Part shown: positions 1 through 8,306 of the stretch, in pieces
Layout: each line of letters begins with the position of its first letter
Numbering within the stretch: the first letter of the stretch is position 1
Source of the DNA: an uncultured Roseburia sp.
GTDB taxonomy: Bacteria; Bacillota; Clostridia; Lachnospirales; Lachnospiraceae
Length of the DNA stretch: 14,625 bases
NCBI GenBank assembly: GCA_945928585.1
Contig: CAMENQ010000016.1
Coordinates: forward strand, 1-14,625
Direction of reading: 5' to 3'
Translations under genes and position numbers: made by a program
Notes under the pieces: generated by a model
What the model was told of the DNA's origin: nothing
Database searches by the model: none
The model's input: the letters and a program-made list of their open reading frames with translations, nothing else

Positions 1-1846
1 CCATAATGAAAGCTTCATTTAATGTAAGTACCATACTCAGCACAAACAGGAATGGCTTAATCACTATGTATGGTGTAAGTGAATATACATATCCGCAGAG
101 GATTTCCTTGAATCTTCCTTCACCATCATTTATTGTACATACAAGGTATGTTACTGCTGATGCAGCTAAAAGAATACCTACAACTGTCATTATATCGCTT
201 GGTATCTCATATTTTCCATCCTTGACTGTCTTAAATATAAATCCGCAGAAATACTTATATATAACATTGAAGAGAATAAATATAAATGTCAATATACCTG
301 CTGAAAGATATGACTTCATACCTTCTCTCTTTACAGCATATGTTCCATCCATAGGATGTCTCATATATTTTACTGAAAATACAAGTCTCTTATAAAGCAT
401 TGTATCTCTCAGTTTCTTTGTTGCCCTGCTTACAGGTCCGAAAATTTTCCATTTTCTATTTGCAAACTTAAGGAATTTTACTACTACAACTATACCTATA
501 ATCACAGCTAAAAGCCATACTACATATTTCTGAAGCCATACATTACGTACTTCCCAGAAAGCTTCTGAATAGCCTTCTTTATTCTTTGCCAGTCTGTATG
601 AATCCATAGCCTCTTCATAGTTGCCTTCATAGAAAAGTGCCTGTGCCATAGCAAGGTTTGCATAATCAAACAGTCCGTTCATTCGGATAACCTGTTCCAA
701 AGGCTCCTTACTTTCCTTATAGAGACCTTTTGAATAAAGAACTAATGATTCATGAATAAGCTGTGTAAACTCAGTAGGTACAAATACCTGTATCTCGTTT
801 GACTCTGAGTCAAGAACATAGATATTGTCATTTTCATCTACTGCCAATGCACTAAGTTTATTGAAAAGACCTACTCTGTTCTCGTTCTTGTCTTCACCAC
901 CGAATACGAAAAGACATGAACCTTCACTTGTATACTCATATATATATCCGTCTGATGTACCAACATATATATTGTCATACTGACCTACAGCAGCTGTGAT
1001 AGCTGACTCAGGATAAAAATCTGCTTCAAAAAGGTTTGTACCTGCTATGTTCAGCTTCTTAATGGCAAGTGCTGTACCACCTGTAATAGTATAGACAAGT
1101 CCCTTTGAATCAATGGCGATATTGTCAATACTAAGAGGAGCACTACCTGTCATCTTTGCTTCCTGTTCATCTGTAAGTATAATGCTTAAGAATTTTGTCA
1201 TAGCTGAAACCTCAGCTGCGTTTGTTCCAAAATATCCTAAGAATGTTCCGCCGTTTGTAGGTGAAATCTGAATAACACCATTTGAGTTTGCCTTTCCAAC
1301 TATATACAGATTTCCTGCTGCATCAACAATAAGCTTACTTGGCTTATATACTGAAGAACCATAAAGCACATCTTTAGGTTTATTATAGGTTGTAACCAAA
1401 TCACCGTTATGGTCGTAAACAAGAACAGCTCCTTCTTTTTTGCTTACATATGTTTCATCTGCAACATATATATATTCGTCTGTAACAAACAAACCTGAAG
1501 GATCGCTAAGATCATCTTTACCTATAAGCTGAATAAGATTACCTTTAAGGTCAGCTACAACTACCTGTGAATTGTAGGTATCGGCAATATACATTTTATT
1601 GTCGTGTACCTTGATATCTGTTGCATTGCTTAATGTAAAATTATCTATGCCTTCGATATCACTCATAATTTTTACTATTGTATTGCTAGGAATGTATGCA
1701 GTCTGTGTCTCTACATATTCTCCATAACCGTTTTCAGTGTAGGTCTTGTATGGAACCTTAGCACTGGTTTCGGTCGATGGAATAGCTATTAATGCTATAA
1801 GAACAGCCGCTACCATAAATGCAATTATTCTTGAAATCTTCTTCAT
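1..1846 (-). CDS. NHL-propeller / TPR / Yip1-domain membrane protein (3' end cut by window)
   Basis: The frame is open from ATG at 1846 to the window edge: 615 codons and no stop, so the C-terminus is missing. A GGAGG ribosome-binding site lies just upstream. Residues 1-29 look like a signal peptide (MKK, a hydrophobic stretch, then a Ser/Thr-rich end). Residues about 45-355 hold repeated NHL-type blades with motifs such as 'NKMYIADTYNSQV', 'AAGNLYIVGKANSNG' and 'ENDNIYVLDSESNEI', which predicts an extracellular beta-propeller. Residues about 357-425 look like TPR helices ('YEGNYEEAMDSYRLAKN'). A membrane helix follows at about 443-459, then 'KYMRHPMDG' near 494 and several hydrophobic helices to the cut end, matching the Yip1 family. 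It is last in the visible sugar-importer operon, 40 nt after the second permease. The propeller could bind a glycan or the binding protein. Its role is unknown; the domain reading is fairly secure. Confidence 0.85.
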   Translation of the reverse strand, partial: MKKISRIIAFMVAAVLIALIAIPSTETSAKVPYKTYTENGYGEYVETQTAYIPSNTIVKIMSDIEGIDNFTLSNATDIKVHDNKMYIADTYNSQVVVADLKGNLIQLIGKDDLSDPSGLFVTDEYIYVADETYVSKKEGAVLVYDHNGDLVTTYNKPKDVLYGSSVYKPSKLIVDAAGNLYIVGKANSNGVIQISPTNGGTFLGYFGTNAAEVSAMTKFLSIILTDEQEAKMTGSAPLSIDNIAIDSKGLVYTITGGTALAIKKLNIAGTNLFEADFYPESAITAAVGQYDNIYVGTSDGYIYEYTSEGSCLFVFGGEDKNENRVGLFNKLSALAVDENDNIYVLDSESNEIQVFVPTEFTQLIHESLVLYSKGLYKESKEPLEQVIRMNGLFDYANLAMAQALFYEGNYEEAMDSYRLAKNKEGYSEAFWEVRNVWLQKYVVWLLAVIIGIVVVVKFLKFANRKWKIFGPVSRATKKLRDTMLYKRLVFSVKYMRHPMDGTYAVKREGMKSYLSAGILTFIFILFNVIYKYFCGFIFKTVKDGKYEIPSDIMTVVGILLAASAVTYLVCTINDGEGRFKEILCGYVYSLTPYIVIKPFLFVLSMVLTLNEAFIM

Positions 1847-1886
1847 ATTGACCTCCTTTAATATTTTTTGATGTTCATTTTCTCTT

Positions 1887-2759
1887 TTATTTGATACCAG
1901 AATGTGCCATTGTATTCATAACGTCCTTCTGTAAATAAATGAACAATATTAAGTTAGGTATGAACATGATTAAAGTGGCTGCCGCCTGAACTCCCTGACC
2001 TTGTACAAGGTTGTTTGCATTTGCCAGGGTAGTAGCATAGAATGCCAATGTTTTTTTGCTCTCTGTATTTATGAAGTTGTTAGAGCTTTCTACATAACCC
2101 CAGCACTGCTGGAATGCAAGTATAACGCCTGTGGCAAGTGCCGGTTTAACCAGCGGGAGAATAACACTTCTGTAAATACGGAACGGAGAAGCTCCGTCAA
2201 TAGATGCAGCTTCAATAAGTGCATCAGGAACACCGTCAACGAACTGTTTTATCAGGAACAGACTGACGGGCATCGCCAGCAGCGGTAAAATATGTGCCCA
2301 CATTGTATCAAGTACACCGAGACCGCTCATAATAAGGTATCTCGGAATAAGCACTGCTGCTGCGACGAACATAAGAGCTGCCTGATTGATACTGAATATT
2401 GTATCTCTGAATTTAAATTTCATCTTTGACAATGCAAAAGCTGCCATAGTTGAAATAATAATACCAACGAAACAAACGATAACTGTAACTAATAAACTGT
2501 TAAATACGTATTTACTCATTGGTATACCTGAGTTTGCCGCTGTTTTAGACATAGCACTGAAATTTGTCAGTGTAGGGTTTACAACGTAAAACTTAGGTGG
2601 GAATGCGAAAAGCTCTGTAGCTGGTTTAAATGCGTGACAGAAAATGAAAACCAGTGGGAAGAGCATAAATATTGCCAATGGCAATAAAATTATATAAATT
2701 TTAATCTGTCCTTTATCAAATCCTGACGGATTGATACCATTTCCTTTATATCCGGCCAT
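1887..2759 (-). CDS. Carbohydrate ABC transporter permease, MalG-like
   Basis: This is one of the two membrane subunits of a CUT1-type sugar importer. The 290 residues are typical for MalG-like permeases. About six hydrophobic helices are visible, near residues 22-42, 85-109, 122-143, 155-171, 205-218 and 258-276. The cytoplasmic coupling loop that contacts the ATPase is clear at about 183-205 ('EAASIDGASPFRIYRSVILP', followed by VKPAL), a textbook EAA motif. The ATG at 2759 has AAAGGAGAG at good distance. Only 15 nt separate it from the upstream MalF-like permease, so the two are surely co-transcribed. Substrate cannot be read from the permease, but company with a binding protein carrying sugar-binding-like modules points to an oligosaccharide. 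Confidence 0.95.
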   Translation of the reverse strand: MAGYKGNGINPSGFDKGQIKIYIILLPLAIFMLFPLVFIFCHAFKPATELFAFPPKFYVVNPTLTNFSAMSKTAANSGIPMSKYVFNSLLVTVIVCFVGIIISTMAAFALSKMKFKFRDTIFSINQAALMFVAAAVLIPRYLIMSGLGVLDTMWAHILPLLAMPVSLFLIKQFVDGVPDALIEAASIDGASPFRIYRSVILPLVKPALATGVILAFQQCWGYVESSNNFINTESKKTLAFYATTLANANNLVQGQGVQAAATLIMFIPNLILFIYLQKDVMNTMAHSGIK

Positions 2760-2774
2760 TTTATACTCTCCTTT

Positions 2775-3659
2775 CTATTCTTTTTCTGTAAATAATTTAC
2801 TTGCTACTTTTGAGAACAGCTGAATTATAAGTAATAATACAACTGAAACTGCTGCTGCATATCCCATTTCGTAACGCAGGAAACCATAATCATCAATATG
2901 GTTTACCATAAGCTGCCCTGCGTATCCCGGAGTAGGGTTTGAACCTGTAAGTGATACACCGATTGTACCATTATTAAAGGTATTTACAACTGCCATAACG
3001 GCGGCGAATAACATCTGTGGCTTCATTGTCGGAATTGTGATGTAAATCATCTGCTGGAATCTGTTCTTGATACCATCGATGGCACCCGCTTCATAAAGCT
3101 CTTCATCAGCATTCATAATACCTGCCAGTATAGCAAGGAATCCAACACCCATTGCGCTCCATAAACCTACTATAATCATAATAGGAAGTATGTATGTAGC
3201 TGTAGAAAGCCATGCAATAGGCTCATTTATAACTCCAAGGCTCATGAGAATGGCATTTAAGTAACCACCCTCATCACCTGAGAAGATAATCTTCCATAAT
3301 ACTGCCATCGCTGTACCCATGGTAAGTGATGGTGAGTAGAATACAAGTGCGAGTATTGTTCTAGGTACTCTTGTAAGCTGTGCAATAGCCCATGCAAGTA
3401 AAAATGATAAACAATATCCGCCCGGACCTACTATCAGTGAGTATGTAACTGTATTTGGAAGTACATACTGCATAAAGATAGAATCCTGTGTTGCTAAGTT
3501 AATGTAATTTGTTAGTCCCACAAAACCTGGAGCCTGAATTGTATTGAAATCGGTAAACGATAAACCAATTGCAACTATTATAGGCAAAATGATGAATACT
3601 ACAAACAGAGCTCCGTAAGGAAGTAGGAATAAAAAAGGATATTTCTTACCTGTTTTCAT
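2775..3659 (-). CDS. Carbohydrate ABC transporter permease, MalF-like
   Basis: This is the partner permease of the importer: 294 residues from the chosen start, the usual size for short MalF/UgpA-type subunits without the large periplasmic loop. It begins with a Lys-rich end and a long hydrophobic helix ('[14 protein letters not shown]'), and has further helices to the C-terminus. The EAA coupling loop is at about 190-214 ('[20 protein letters not shown]', then IPTMKP). Two in-frame ATGs are possible. The one at 3659 sits 9 nt from GGAGG, whereas the ATG at 3665 is only 3 nt from it, so 3659 is preferred and the difference is two residues. It lies directly after the solute-binding protein gene, whose stop is at 3678, with the ribosome-binding site in the short gap. 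Confidence 0.95.
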   Translation of the reverse strand: MKTGKKYPFLFLLPYGALFVVFIILPIIVAIGLSFTDFNTIQAPGFVGLTNYINLATQDSIFMQYVLPNTVTYSLIVGPGGYCLSFLLAWAIAQLTRVPRTILALVFYSPSLTMGTAMAVLWKIIFSGDEGGYLNAILMSLGVINEPIAWLSTATYILPIMIIVGLWSAMGVGFLAILAGIMNADEELYEAGAIDGIKNRFQQMIYITIPTMKPQMLFAAVMAVVNTFNNGTIGVSLTGSNPTPGYAGQLMVNHIDDYGFLRYEMGYAAAVSVVLLLIIQLFSKVASKLFTEKE

Positions 3660-3668
3660 GTTCATTTC

Positions 3669-3673
3669 CCTCC
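3669..3673 (-). promoter_or_regulatory. Ribosome-binding site deciding the MalF-like permease start
   Basis: GGAGG on the minus strand lies between the stop of the binding-protein gene and the permease. Spacing is 9 nt to the ATG at 3659 but only 3 nt to the ATG at 3665, which favours the shorter form. Confidence 0.65.
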
Positions 3674-3677
3674 ATTT

Positions 3678-6600
3678 TTAATCTTCACTGCCTAATAATT
3701 CTTTGACCATATCTATATTCGGAACTACATATTCTCTTATAACGTTTCCTTCATTGTCAAGATAACCAAATTCCTGAAGCTTACGTTTTGTTTCACGGTT
3801 AATTCTCTTAACCGCTTCATCAAGAGATGTTCTCAAGGTTTCACCATTTAGGGCTACCTCTACATATGCATTACTAAGCTCACGCTCTACCATATAAGTA
3901 CCAGGTATACGTGGTGTTTCCTCTATCCATTCCATAGATTCCAGGATAACCTTCTTATCAGTAGAATCCCAAGGAAGAAGTGAAAATGCTTCTGTGTTTG
4001 CTGTGTTCCAAATATATTCTTTACCATATGTTGTCTGAAGAATATTACCAAAGTCTACCTGTGTATCTGTAGACATCCACCACTTAAGATACTCCCATGC
4101 TGCTTCCTGTCTGTCCATCTCAGTTCCATCCTTAAGGACTATAGGTGTATCATTTCCATTCTCCATAATAAGTGAAGCCTGAGCTGCACCTGCTGTCTGT
4201 CTCTGGATAACACCATTTTCATCCTCCACACCCGGTACAAGTGTAATCTCCCATGAGTTTGCAATCTCAGGAGCTGCATTTATAAGTAAGCTGTAAAGGA
4301 AATAATCTGCTATACCTATAGGCATATCACCATTTCTGAAATGCTGATACATACTTCCTATACCTGTAGGAAGATCATATATTGTATACAGTTCTGTAAG
4401 TGTAGTAAATGCTTCAACCGCTTCATCAGTGTTCAGTGTTGAATCTCCTGTACATACATCGCCGTACATTGAAGCACCATACTGATAGAAGAACGGAGCT
4501 GTCATTGCCAGCGTTCTTGTACCTGTAGTACTTTCTGAGAAGTGGAAGAACTCAAGACCTCTATTTTTAAGTTCCGGAAGCATCTGCTGTACTTCCTCCC
4601 AAGTCTGAGGTACTTCAATATTTAATTTATTTAATATGTCTGTTCTGTAGAACATAACATAGAAGTAAAATGTCTCCGGCATACCGTATATACCTGCTGT
4701 ATCCTTACCATCTTCAGGATCATCATAAAGATATGGTACAAGTAAACCTTCCTCAAACTGACTGAAAACTTCCTTATAATCAGAAAACTTTGTCATATCA
4801 ACTGCAGCACCTCTAAGTGCGAATTCAAACGGCTGGTCATAATTTATAGCCTGTGCCACATCAGGTGCATTACCCGCTGCATTTGACAAGATTAATTTTT
4901 GGGCATCCGGCATAATACAAAGGTCGACCTCTATGCCTGTCTTCTCTGTAAAATCCGAATCCACAAGTGACTGTATAATCTCCAGATACTGTCTTGGTCT
5001 GTTAATCCAAACCTGCAGATGTGTTTCTTCTACATTATCTGTAGAATATGCCTGACTTGTAAATGAAGAAACAAATCTCTTTATCGCTTCCCATATCTTA
5101 ACAAATATATTTGTTTTTCCATCAAGTTCGTGACCTTCCTGATATACATTTATCTCATCAATACTTATATTGTTTGCTGTGATTTCTGTAACAAAGTTTG
5201 CAAGGTTTGCTGTAGCAGAGCTTGTATTTGTAGAAAGTTCTGCTACTCTCGATGGAAGCTCGCTTATGTCCTCTGAGAGGCTTTCAAGTTTATTGATAGC
5301 TTTATCGACACCTGCTAAAGCACCAACATCTTCATCCTCTGTAGAGTATTTTGCAAGCTGTTCATACATTTCAGTAAGTGAATCTATCCATGATGCCATT
5401 CTGTCTTCAACATCCGGAACATACTCTCTTATATCGATTTTTCTCCATTTATCCTGGCTGCTTCCAACGACCTTTGTTATTTCAAGTGAAAGATCGTTTA
5501 TCTCACTCATAATATCGTCTATGGTCTCAAGTGCATATCTGATATTTTGGTTTGAGATAGTAAGGCTTAAATAATGTGTTCCCTTTGTAAGGTATAAAGC
5601 CATCTTCTCTCCATCGTTTCCCTCAAGTGTCATGGTTGTAAACGATTTCTCATAATCAAAAGAATATGCCTGTAATTCCTTATTCGGAATCTCTCCATCT
5701 ATTCTTATATCCATAAAAACAGGCATATCAGTTTTTTTATCCTGTCTGTAATCAAATGCAATGTAGTAATATCCGTCTGCCGGTACCTCCATCTCATAAT
5801 TCATTGTCATACCTGCATCATTAAACGAACCAGCATCGATAATGTTAAGTGTTTTCTTCTTATAATTATAAGGTGTAAGGTCTACATTGTACTCACAGGT
5901 AGGTCTGATAGACGGATCATTTCTGGTATAAGGTCTTTCGCCCTGAATAGGCTCAACATAATTATTTCCATCTGCTTTATTACCTGTTTCATAATCAGGT
6001 ATCTCTTCATCACCGGATAAAATTATATCTCCTATAAGAAGAGTACCTTCTGTCATAGTAAGAGTTATGGTGTTTTCTCCTTCCTCAAGCTGAAGCTTAA
6101 GAGGTGTTGAGTATCGGTAGCTGGAATCAGACACATATTTTGTCTGCCATACCATATACTTGTCCGGAACAGCAACAATCTCATTATCATATCTGTCATA
6201 AGATGGTTCTGCAGGATCTTTCCATAAATCCTCAAATTTTAATGTGTTAGCTTCATAGAAAGGAACCTTTCCGTTAAGTTCAAGTACAAGCTGAGGAACT
6301 AATATAGAAGTTTCATCTCCTGATAAATACTCAAATGCCACATTATATAATCCGGCTTTTGGAGCTGTAATCTTCAATGTAACCTTCTCGTCAATAGACA
6401 TATCTACTGCATCCTTATCAGTGGCATCTCCATAATCTCCATTGACCAGCTCTGCTGTACTGCTGTCAGCAACATATGCTTCTTTTACAGGAATGGTTAC
6501 TGTCTCTCCAGTATATTCCTTATATGTATACCCTTTACTTACATTCGAATATCTAAGCTCGAGTCTTTCATTCACATATGTTTCGCTTGCTGTAGATGAA

Positions 6601-6824
6601 TCCGAAGCATCTGCTGCTGCGTCATCACCTTTAGTGGCATCATCGGCTGTATCTGTAATATCAGAATCATTTTCATCAGCCGTACCGGTGTCCTGTGTGC
6701 CTTCTACTGTCTGACTGTCATCGTTTCCGGTAACATCCTCAGTAGCGTACGCCGTAAATTCGCACGACAACATGGATACCAATGTAACAAGTGCCACAAT
6801 TCGTGTCAGGCCTCGTCGTCTCAT
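3678..6824 (-). CDS. Giant modular extracellular solute-binding protein of a sugar ABC importer
   Basis: At 1048 residues it is more than twice the usual 400-450 of a sugar-binding protein. Layout: signal peptide 1-27 with a possible SPase I site after 'AYA', and Cys21 in a poor lipobox ('MLSC'); an Asp/Thr/Ala-rich acidic linker, about 28-82; a beta-rich module, about 84-272 ('APKAGLYNVAFEYLSGDET', 'LEEGENTITLTMTEG'); a second one, about 300-425 ('PADGYYYIAFDYRQ', 'LTKGTHYLSLTI'), both resembling CBM6/35-type sandwiches; a helical stretch, about 430-550; and a family-1 solute-binding domain from about 600 ('HLQVWINRPRQYLEIIQ', 'NAAGNAPDVAQAIN', 'YGMPETFYFYVMFYRTDILN', 'AAWEYLKWWMS'). The ATG at 6824 has GGAGG 7 nt upstream and a strong promoter further up. 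It is first in the operon with the two permeases and should deliver a glycan to them at the cell surface. The module names are inferred from pattern; the binding domain is clear. Confidence 0.93.
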   Translation of the reverse strand: MRRRGLTRIVALVTLVSMLSCEFTAYATEDVTGNDDSQTVEGTQDTGTADENDSDITDTADDATKGDDAAADASDSSTASETYVNERLELRYSNVSKGYTYKEYTGETVTIPVKEAYVADSSTAELVNGDYGDATDKDAVDMSIDEKVTLKITAPKAGLYNVAFEYLSGDETSILVPQLVLELNGKVPFYEANTLKFEDLWKDPAEPSYDRYDNEIVAVPDKYMVWQTKYVSDSSYRYSTPLKLQLEEGENTITLTMTEGTLLIGDIILSGDEEIPDYETGNKADGNNYVEPIQGERPYTRNDPSIRPTCEYNVDLTPYNYKKKTLNIIDAGSFNDAGMTMNYEMEVPADGYYYIAFDYRQDKKTDMPVFMDIRIDGEIPNKELQAYSFDYEKSFTTMTLEGNDGEKMALYLTKGTHYLSLTISNQNIRYALETIDDIMSEINDLSLEITKVVGSSQDKWRKIDIREYVPDVEDRMASWIDSLTEMYEQLAKYSTEDEDVGALAGVDKAINKLESLSEDISELPSRVAELSTNTSSATANLANFVTEITANNISIDEINVYQEGHELDGKTNIFVKIWEAIKRFVSSFTSQAYSTDNVEETHLQVWINRPRQYLEIIQSLVDSDFTEKTGIEVDLCIMPDAQKLILSNAAGNAPDVAQAINYDQPFEFALRGAAVDMTKFSDYKEVFSQFEEGLLVPYLYDDPEDGKDTAGIYGMPETFYFYVMFYRTDILNKLNIEVPQTWEEVQQMLPELKNRGLEFFHFSESTTGTRTLAMTAPFFYQYGASMYGDVCTGDSTLNTDEAVEAFTTLTELYTIYDLPTGIGSMYQHFRNGDMPIGIADYFLYSLLINAAPEIANSWEITLVPGVEDENGVIQRQTAGAAQASLIMENGNDTPIVLKDGTEMDRQEAAWEYLKWWMSTDTQVDFGNILQTTYGKEYIWNTANTEAFSLLPWDSTDKKVILESMEWIEETPRIPGTYMVERELSNAYVEVALNGETLRTSLDEAVKRINRETKRKLQEFGYLDNEGNVIREYVVPNIDMVKELLGSED

Positions 6825-6853
6825 ATACCTGCCTCCCTCTGTAAATTTAATTT

Positions 6854-6925
6854 AAGTATATTCAGCATATTAAACATACTGTGTACTATGGTGATTTTTC
6901 ACAAAGAATAATGCTGAGCATACTT
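6854..6925 (-). repeat. Imperfect inverted repeat in the leader of the importer operon
   Basis: On the minus strand AAGTATGCTCAGCATTA (6909-6925) is matched, about 36 nt later, by TAATATGCTGAATATACTT (6854-6872). The arms pair over 15 positions with one mismatch and one G-U pair. The first arm also contains a small perfect dyad, ATGCT-C-AGCAT. The pair lies just downstream of the predicted transcription start (about 6932). It may be an mRNA hairpin or two operator half-sites for an unidentified repressor; the sequence alone does not decide. Confidence 0.55.
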
Positions 6926-6938
6926 ATACTATGATAAT

Positions 6939-6967
6939 ATTATATACATTATTGACATATTAGTCAA
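6939..6967 (-). promoter_or_regulatory. Sigma-A promoter of the sugar-importer operon
   Basis: On the minus strand TTGACT (6962-6967) and TATAAT (6939-6944) are separated by exactly 17 nt. The -10 box is perfect and the -35 differs from consensus in one base. The predicted start is near 6932, giving a leader of about 107 nt before the binding-protein ATG at 6824. Confidence 0.85.
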
Positions 6968-7114
6968 GCCGTCAGTGTGGGTTTTTTGTATATTTTTAAC
7001 ATATCAAGACTATTTAAATGTATTTTCTTTTTTACACATCATTTCGGTTTATTTTATATAATTTTTGCACAATTTCTTTTCATTTCCTGTATTAATTAAA
7101 AACTATTTGTTTTC

Positions 7115-7146
7115 AAAAAGAAGAGGGAGATACATATGTATCTCCC
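7115..7146 (-). terminator. Intrinsic terminator of the LamG protein gene
   Basis: A perfect 22-nt palindrome at 7125-7146 (GGGAGATACAT and its complement) is followed on the minus strand by TCTTCTTTTTG. It starts about 43 nt after the LamG stop codon. It should insulate the importer promoter from upstream transcription. Confidence 0.85.
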
Positions 7147-7189
7147 AACAATTCATTATCAATTCGTATTTTTAATTTTTTAAAAATTT

Positions 7190-8203
7190 TTATTCTTCAT
7201 TCTTTGAATTTTTCTTCTTAGAAGATGTTGCTACTGCTACAACTACGATAACTACTACAACAACTACTACTGCTATTATAACATACATCATAGTGTTATC
7301 TTTTTCTTCTTCTGCATCTTCGCCATCCTGTGGTGCTGCAAACTGGTTAGGGTCTGCAAGCTGTGGCTTACGTGTTTCAGGCTCTTTGTATGCTTCTATT
7401 TTTGCTGATTCAACACCTGCAACGTTTGTAGCTTCATAAAGTTCCTTAATATCATCTGATGATAAAGCTCTATCGTAGATATAAAGTTCATCAACGCTTC
7501 CCGAGAAAGGAACATCCCATGCATTTGCAGCCAGGTAAAATGACTTATCATCTCCGGTTACTTTATACATTTTTGCGTCACCGGTTGTCATTCCAACAAG
7601 CTGTCCGTCCCAATAAAGCTTTCCGGTTTCTCCGTCAACTACTGCAGTAACCATATGCCAATCAAATGATAACATTGTATCATCTGTTGTAAGTTTATTT
7701 GTTCCTGCTAAGACTTCCACTCTGTCAGGTTTTCCACCTTCAGCTCCTCCAAGAACCGGGCCTCCTGAAGCCCACTTGTCATTAAGTCCCGGCCAAATAC
7801 CTACCCACGACTGAGTAGACTGGTCTGTTCCGCCATACCAAATCAACGGCTCAGCAAAACCATTAAATTCACTTGTCTTAGTCCAAACAGACACAGTGTA
7901 TGAGTCGCCTTTTGCCTTAACATTAAGGTTTAATCCATCCTTATTTCCTTTCGCAAGTACAATAGCCTTACCATTTACACCTTCTTCATAAGTAAATGTA
8001 TCTCCTGCTACTGCGTCTGCACCCACTTTAGCGCCATTACCTTTTCCTGTCTGTGTAGCTTCTTCACCTGTTACTTCATTTTTTGTGTCTTCATCAAATC
8101 CGTAGTGGGCAATCAAGTCTGACTTTGTATCAGCAAATGCTGACATAAGCATAGACATAGTCATCACAGCTGTAGCTGCAACTGTTAAAAATTTCTTTCT
8201 CAT
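7190..8203 (-). CDS. Membrane-anchored LamG/concanavalin-like surface lectin domain protein
   Basis: The product is 337 residues. Residues 1-24 are a signal peptide ending 'SAFA', with cleavage before DT. Residues about 28-258 form a LamG/ConA-like beta-sandwich: it opens with 'LIAHYGFDEDTKNEV', continues with 'SYTVSVWTKTS' and 'DWHMVTAVVDGETGKLYWDG', and closes with 'FSGSVDELYIYDRALSSDD', the standard end of LamG_3-type domains. An acidic, Pro-containing spacer (about 262-303) leads to a Val-rich membrane helix (about 304-326) and a Lys-rich tail, so the lectin faces outward on the membrane. There are no hydrolase residues or catalytic domain, so it probably binds sugar rather than cutting it. 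The ATG at 8203 has GGGAGGA upstream. It has its own promoter and terminator and lies just ahead of the sugar-importer operon, suggesting glycan capture for uptake. The ligand is unknown. Confidence 0.88.
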   Translation of the reverse strand: MRKKFLTVAATAVMTMSMLMSAFADTKSDLIAHYGFDEDTKNEVTGEEATQTGKGNGAKVGADAVAGDTFTYEEGVNGKAIVLAKGNKDGLNLNVKAKGDSYTVSVWTKTSEFNGFAEPLIWYGGTDQSTQSWVGIWPGLNDKWASGGPVLGGAEGGKPDRVEVLAGTNKLTTDDTMLSFDWHMVTAVVDGETGKLYWDGQLVGMTTGDAKMYKVTGDDKSFYLAANAWDVPFSGSVDELYIYDRALSSDDIKELYEATNVAGVESAKIEAYKEPETRKPQLADPNQFAAPQDGEDAEEEKDNTMMYVIIAVVVVVVVIVVVAVATSSKKKNSKNEE

Positions 8204-8267
8204 TTGATTTTTCCTCCCTGTTATTATTGAATTGATAATTTATGTATACTTCCATAAACTTGTAATA

Positions 8268-8296
8268 ATTTTAACATACTTTTATGTTTTCGTCAA
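8268..8296 (-). promoter_or_regulatory. Sigma-A promoter of the LamG protein gene
   Basis: On the minus strand TTGACG (8291-8296) is followed after 17 nt by TAAAAT (8268-8273), with an extended -10 TG one base before it. The predicted start is near 8261, about 57 nt before the ATG at 8203. It follows the terminator of the preceding surface-protein gene, so this gene is likely monocistronic. Confidence 0.8.
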
Positions 8297-8299
8297 CAT
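8284..8299 (-). promoter_or_regulatory. Possible catabolite-response (cre-like) dyad over the -35 box
   Basis: ATGTTGACGAAAACAT on the minus strand has ATGTT/AACAT half-sites around a central CG and overlaps the -35 box. It fits the CcpA cre consensus except for the two A positions in the left half. The position would suit repression by a LacI/CcpA-type protein, but the match is imperfect and could be chance. Confidence 0.3.
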
Positions 8300-8306
8300 C
8301 ATACCC

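Larger units (their letters stand above)
6825..7189. other. Intergenic region between LamG gene and importer operon
   Basis: These 365 nt are very AT-rich and carry no convincing gene. Read along the minus strand they hold the terminator of the LamG gene (near 7115-7146), an unassigned AT-rich stretch (about 6970-7110), a strong sigma-A-type promoter (6939-6967), and a leader of about 107 nt with a long inverted repeat (6854-6925) before the binding-protein ribosome-binding site at 6832-6836. I found no riboswitch or small RNA I can name. Confidence 0.8.

Noticed and set aside
6..395. A 129-codon plus-strand open frame at the left edge
   Set aside because: It is antisense to the Yip1 part of the minus-strand gene, whose frame is intact with recognisable domains.
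7232..7284. Simple trinucleotide-like repeat in the LamG gene
   Set aside because: It encodes the Val-rich membrane helix through GTT/GTA/GTC codons, so it reflects protein composition rather than a DNA repeat element.
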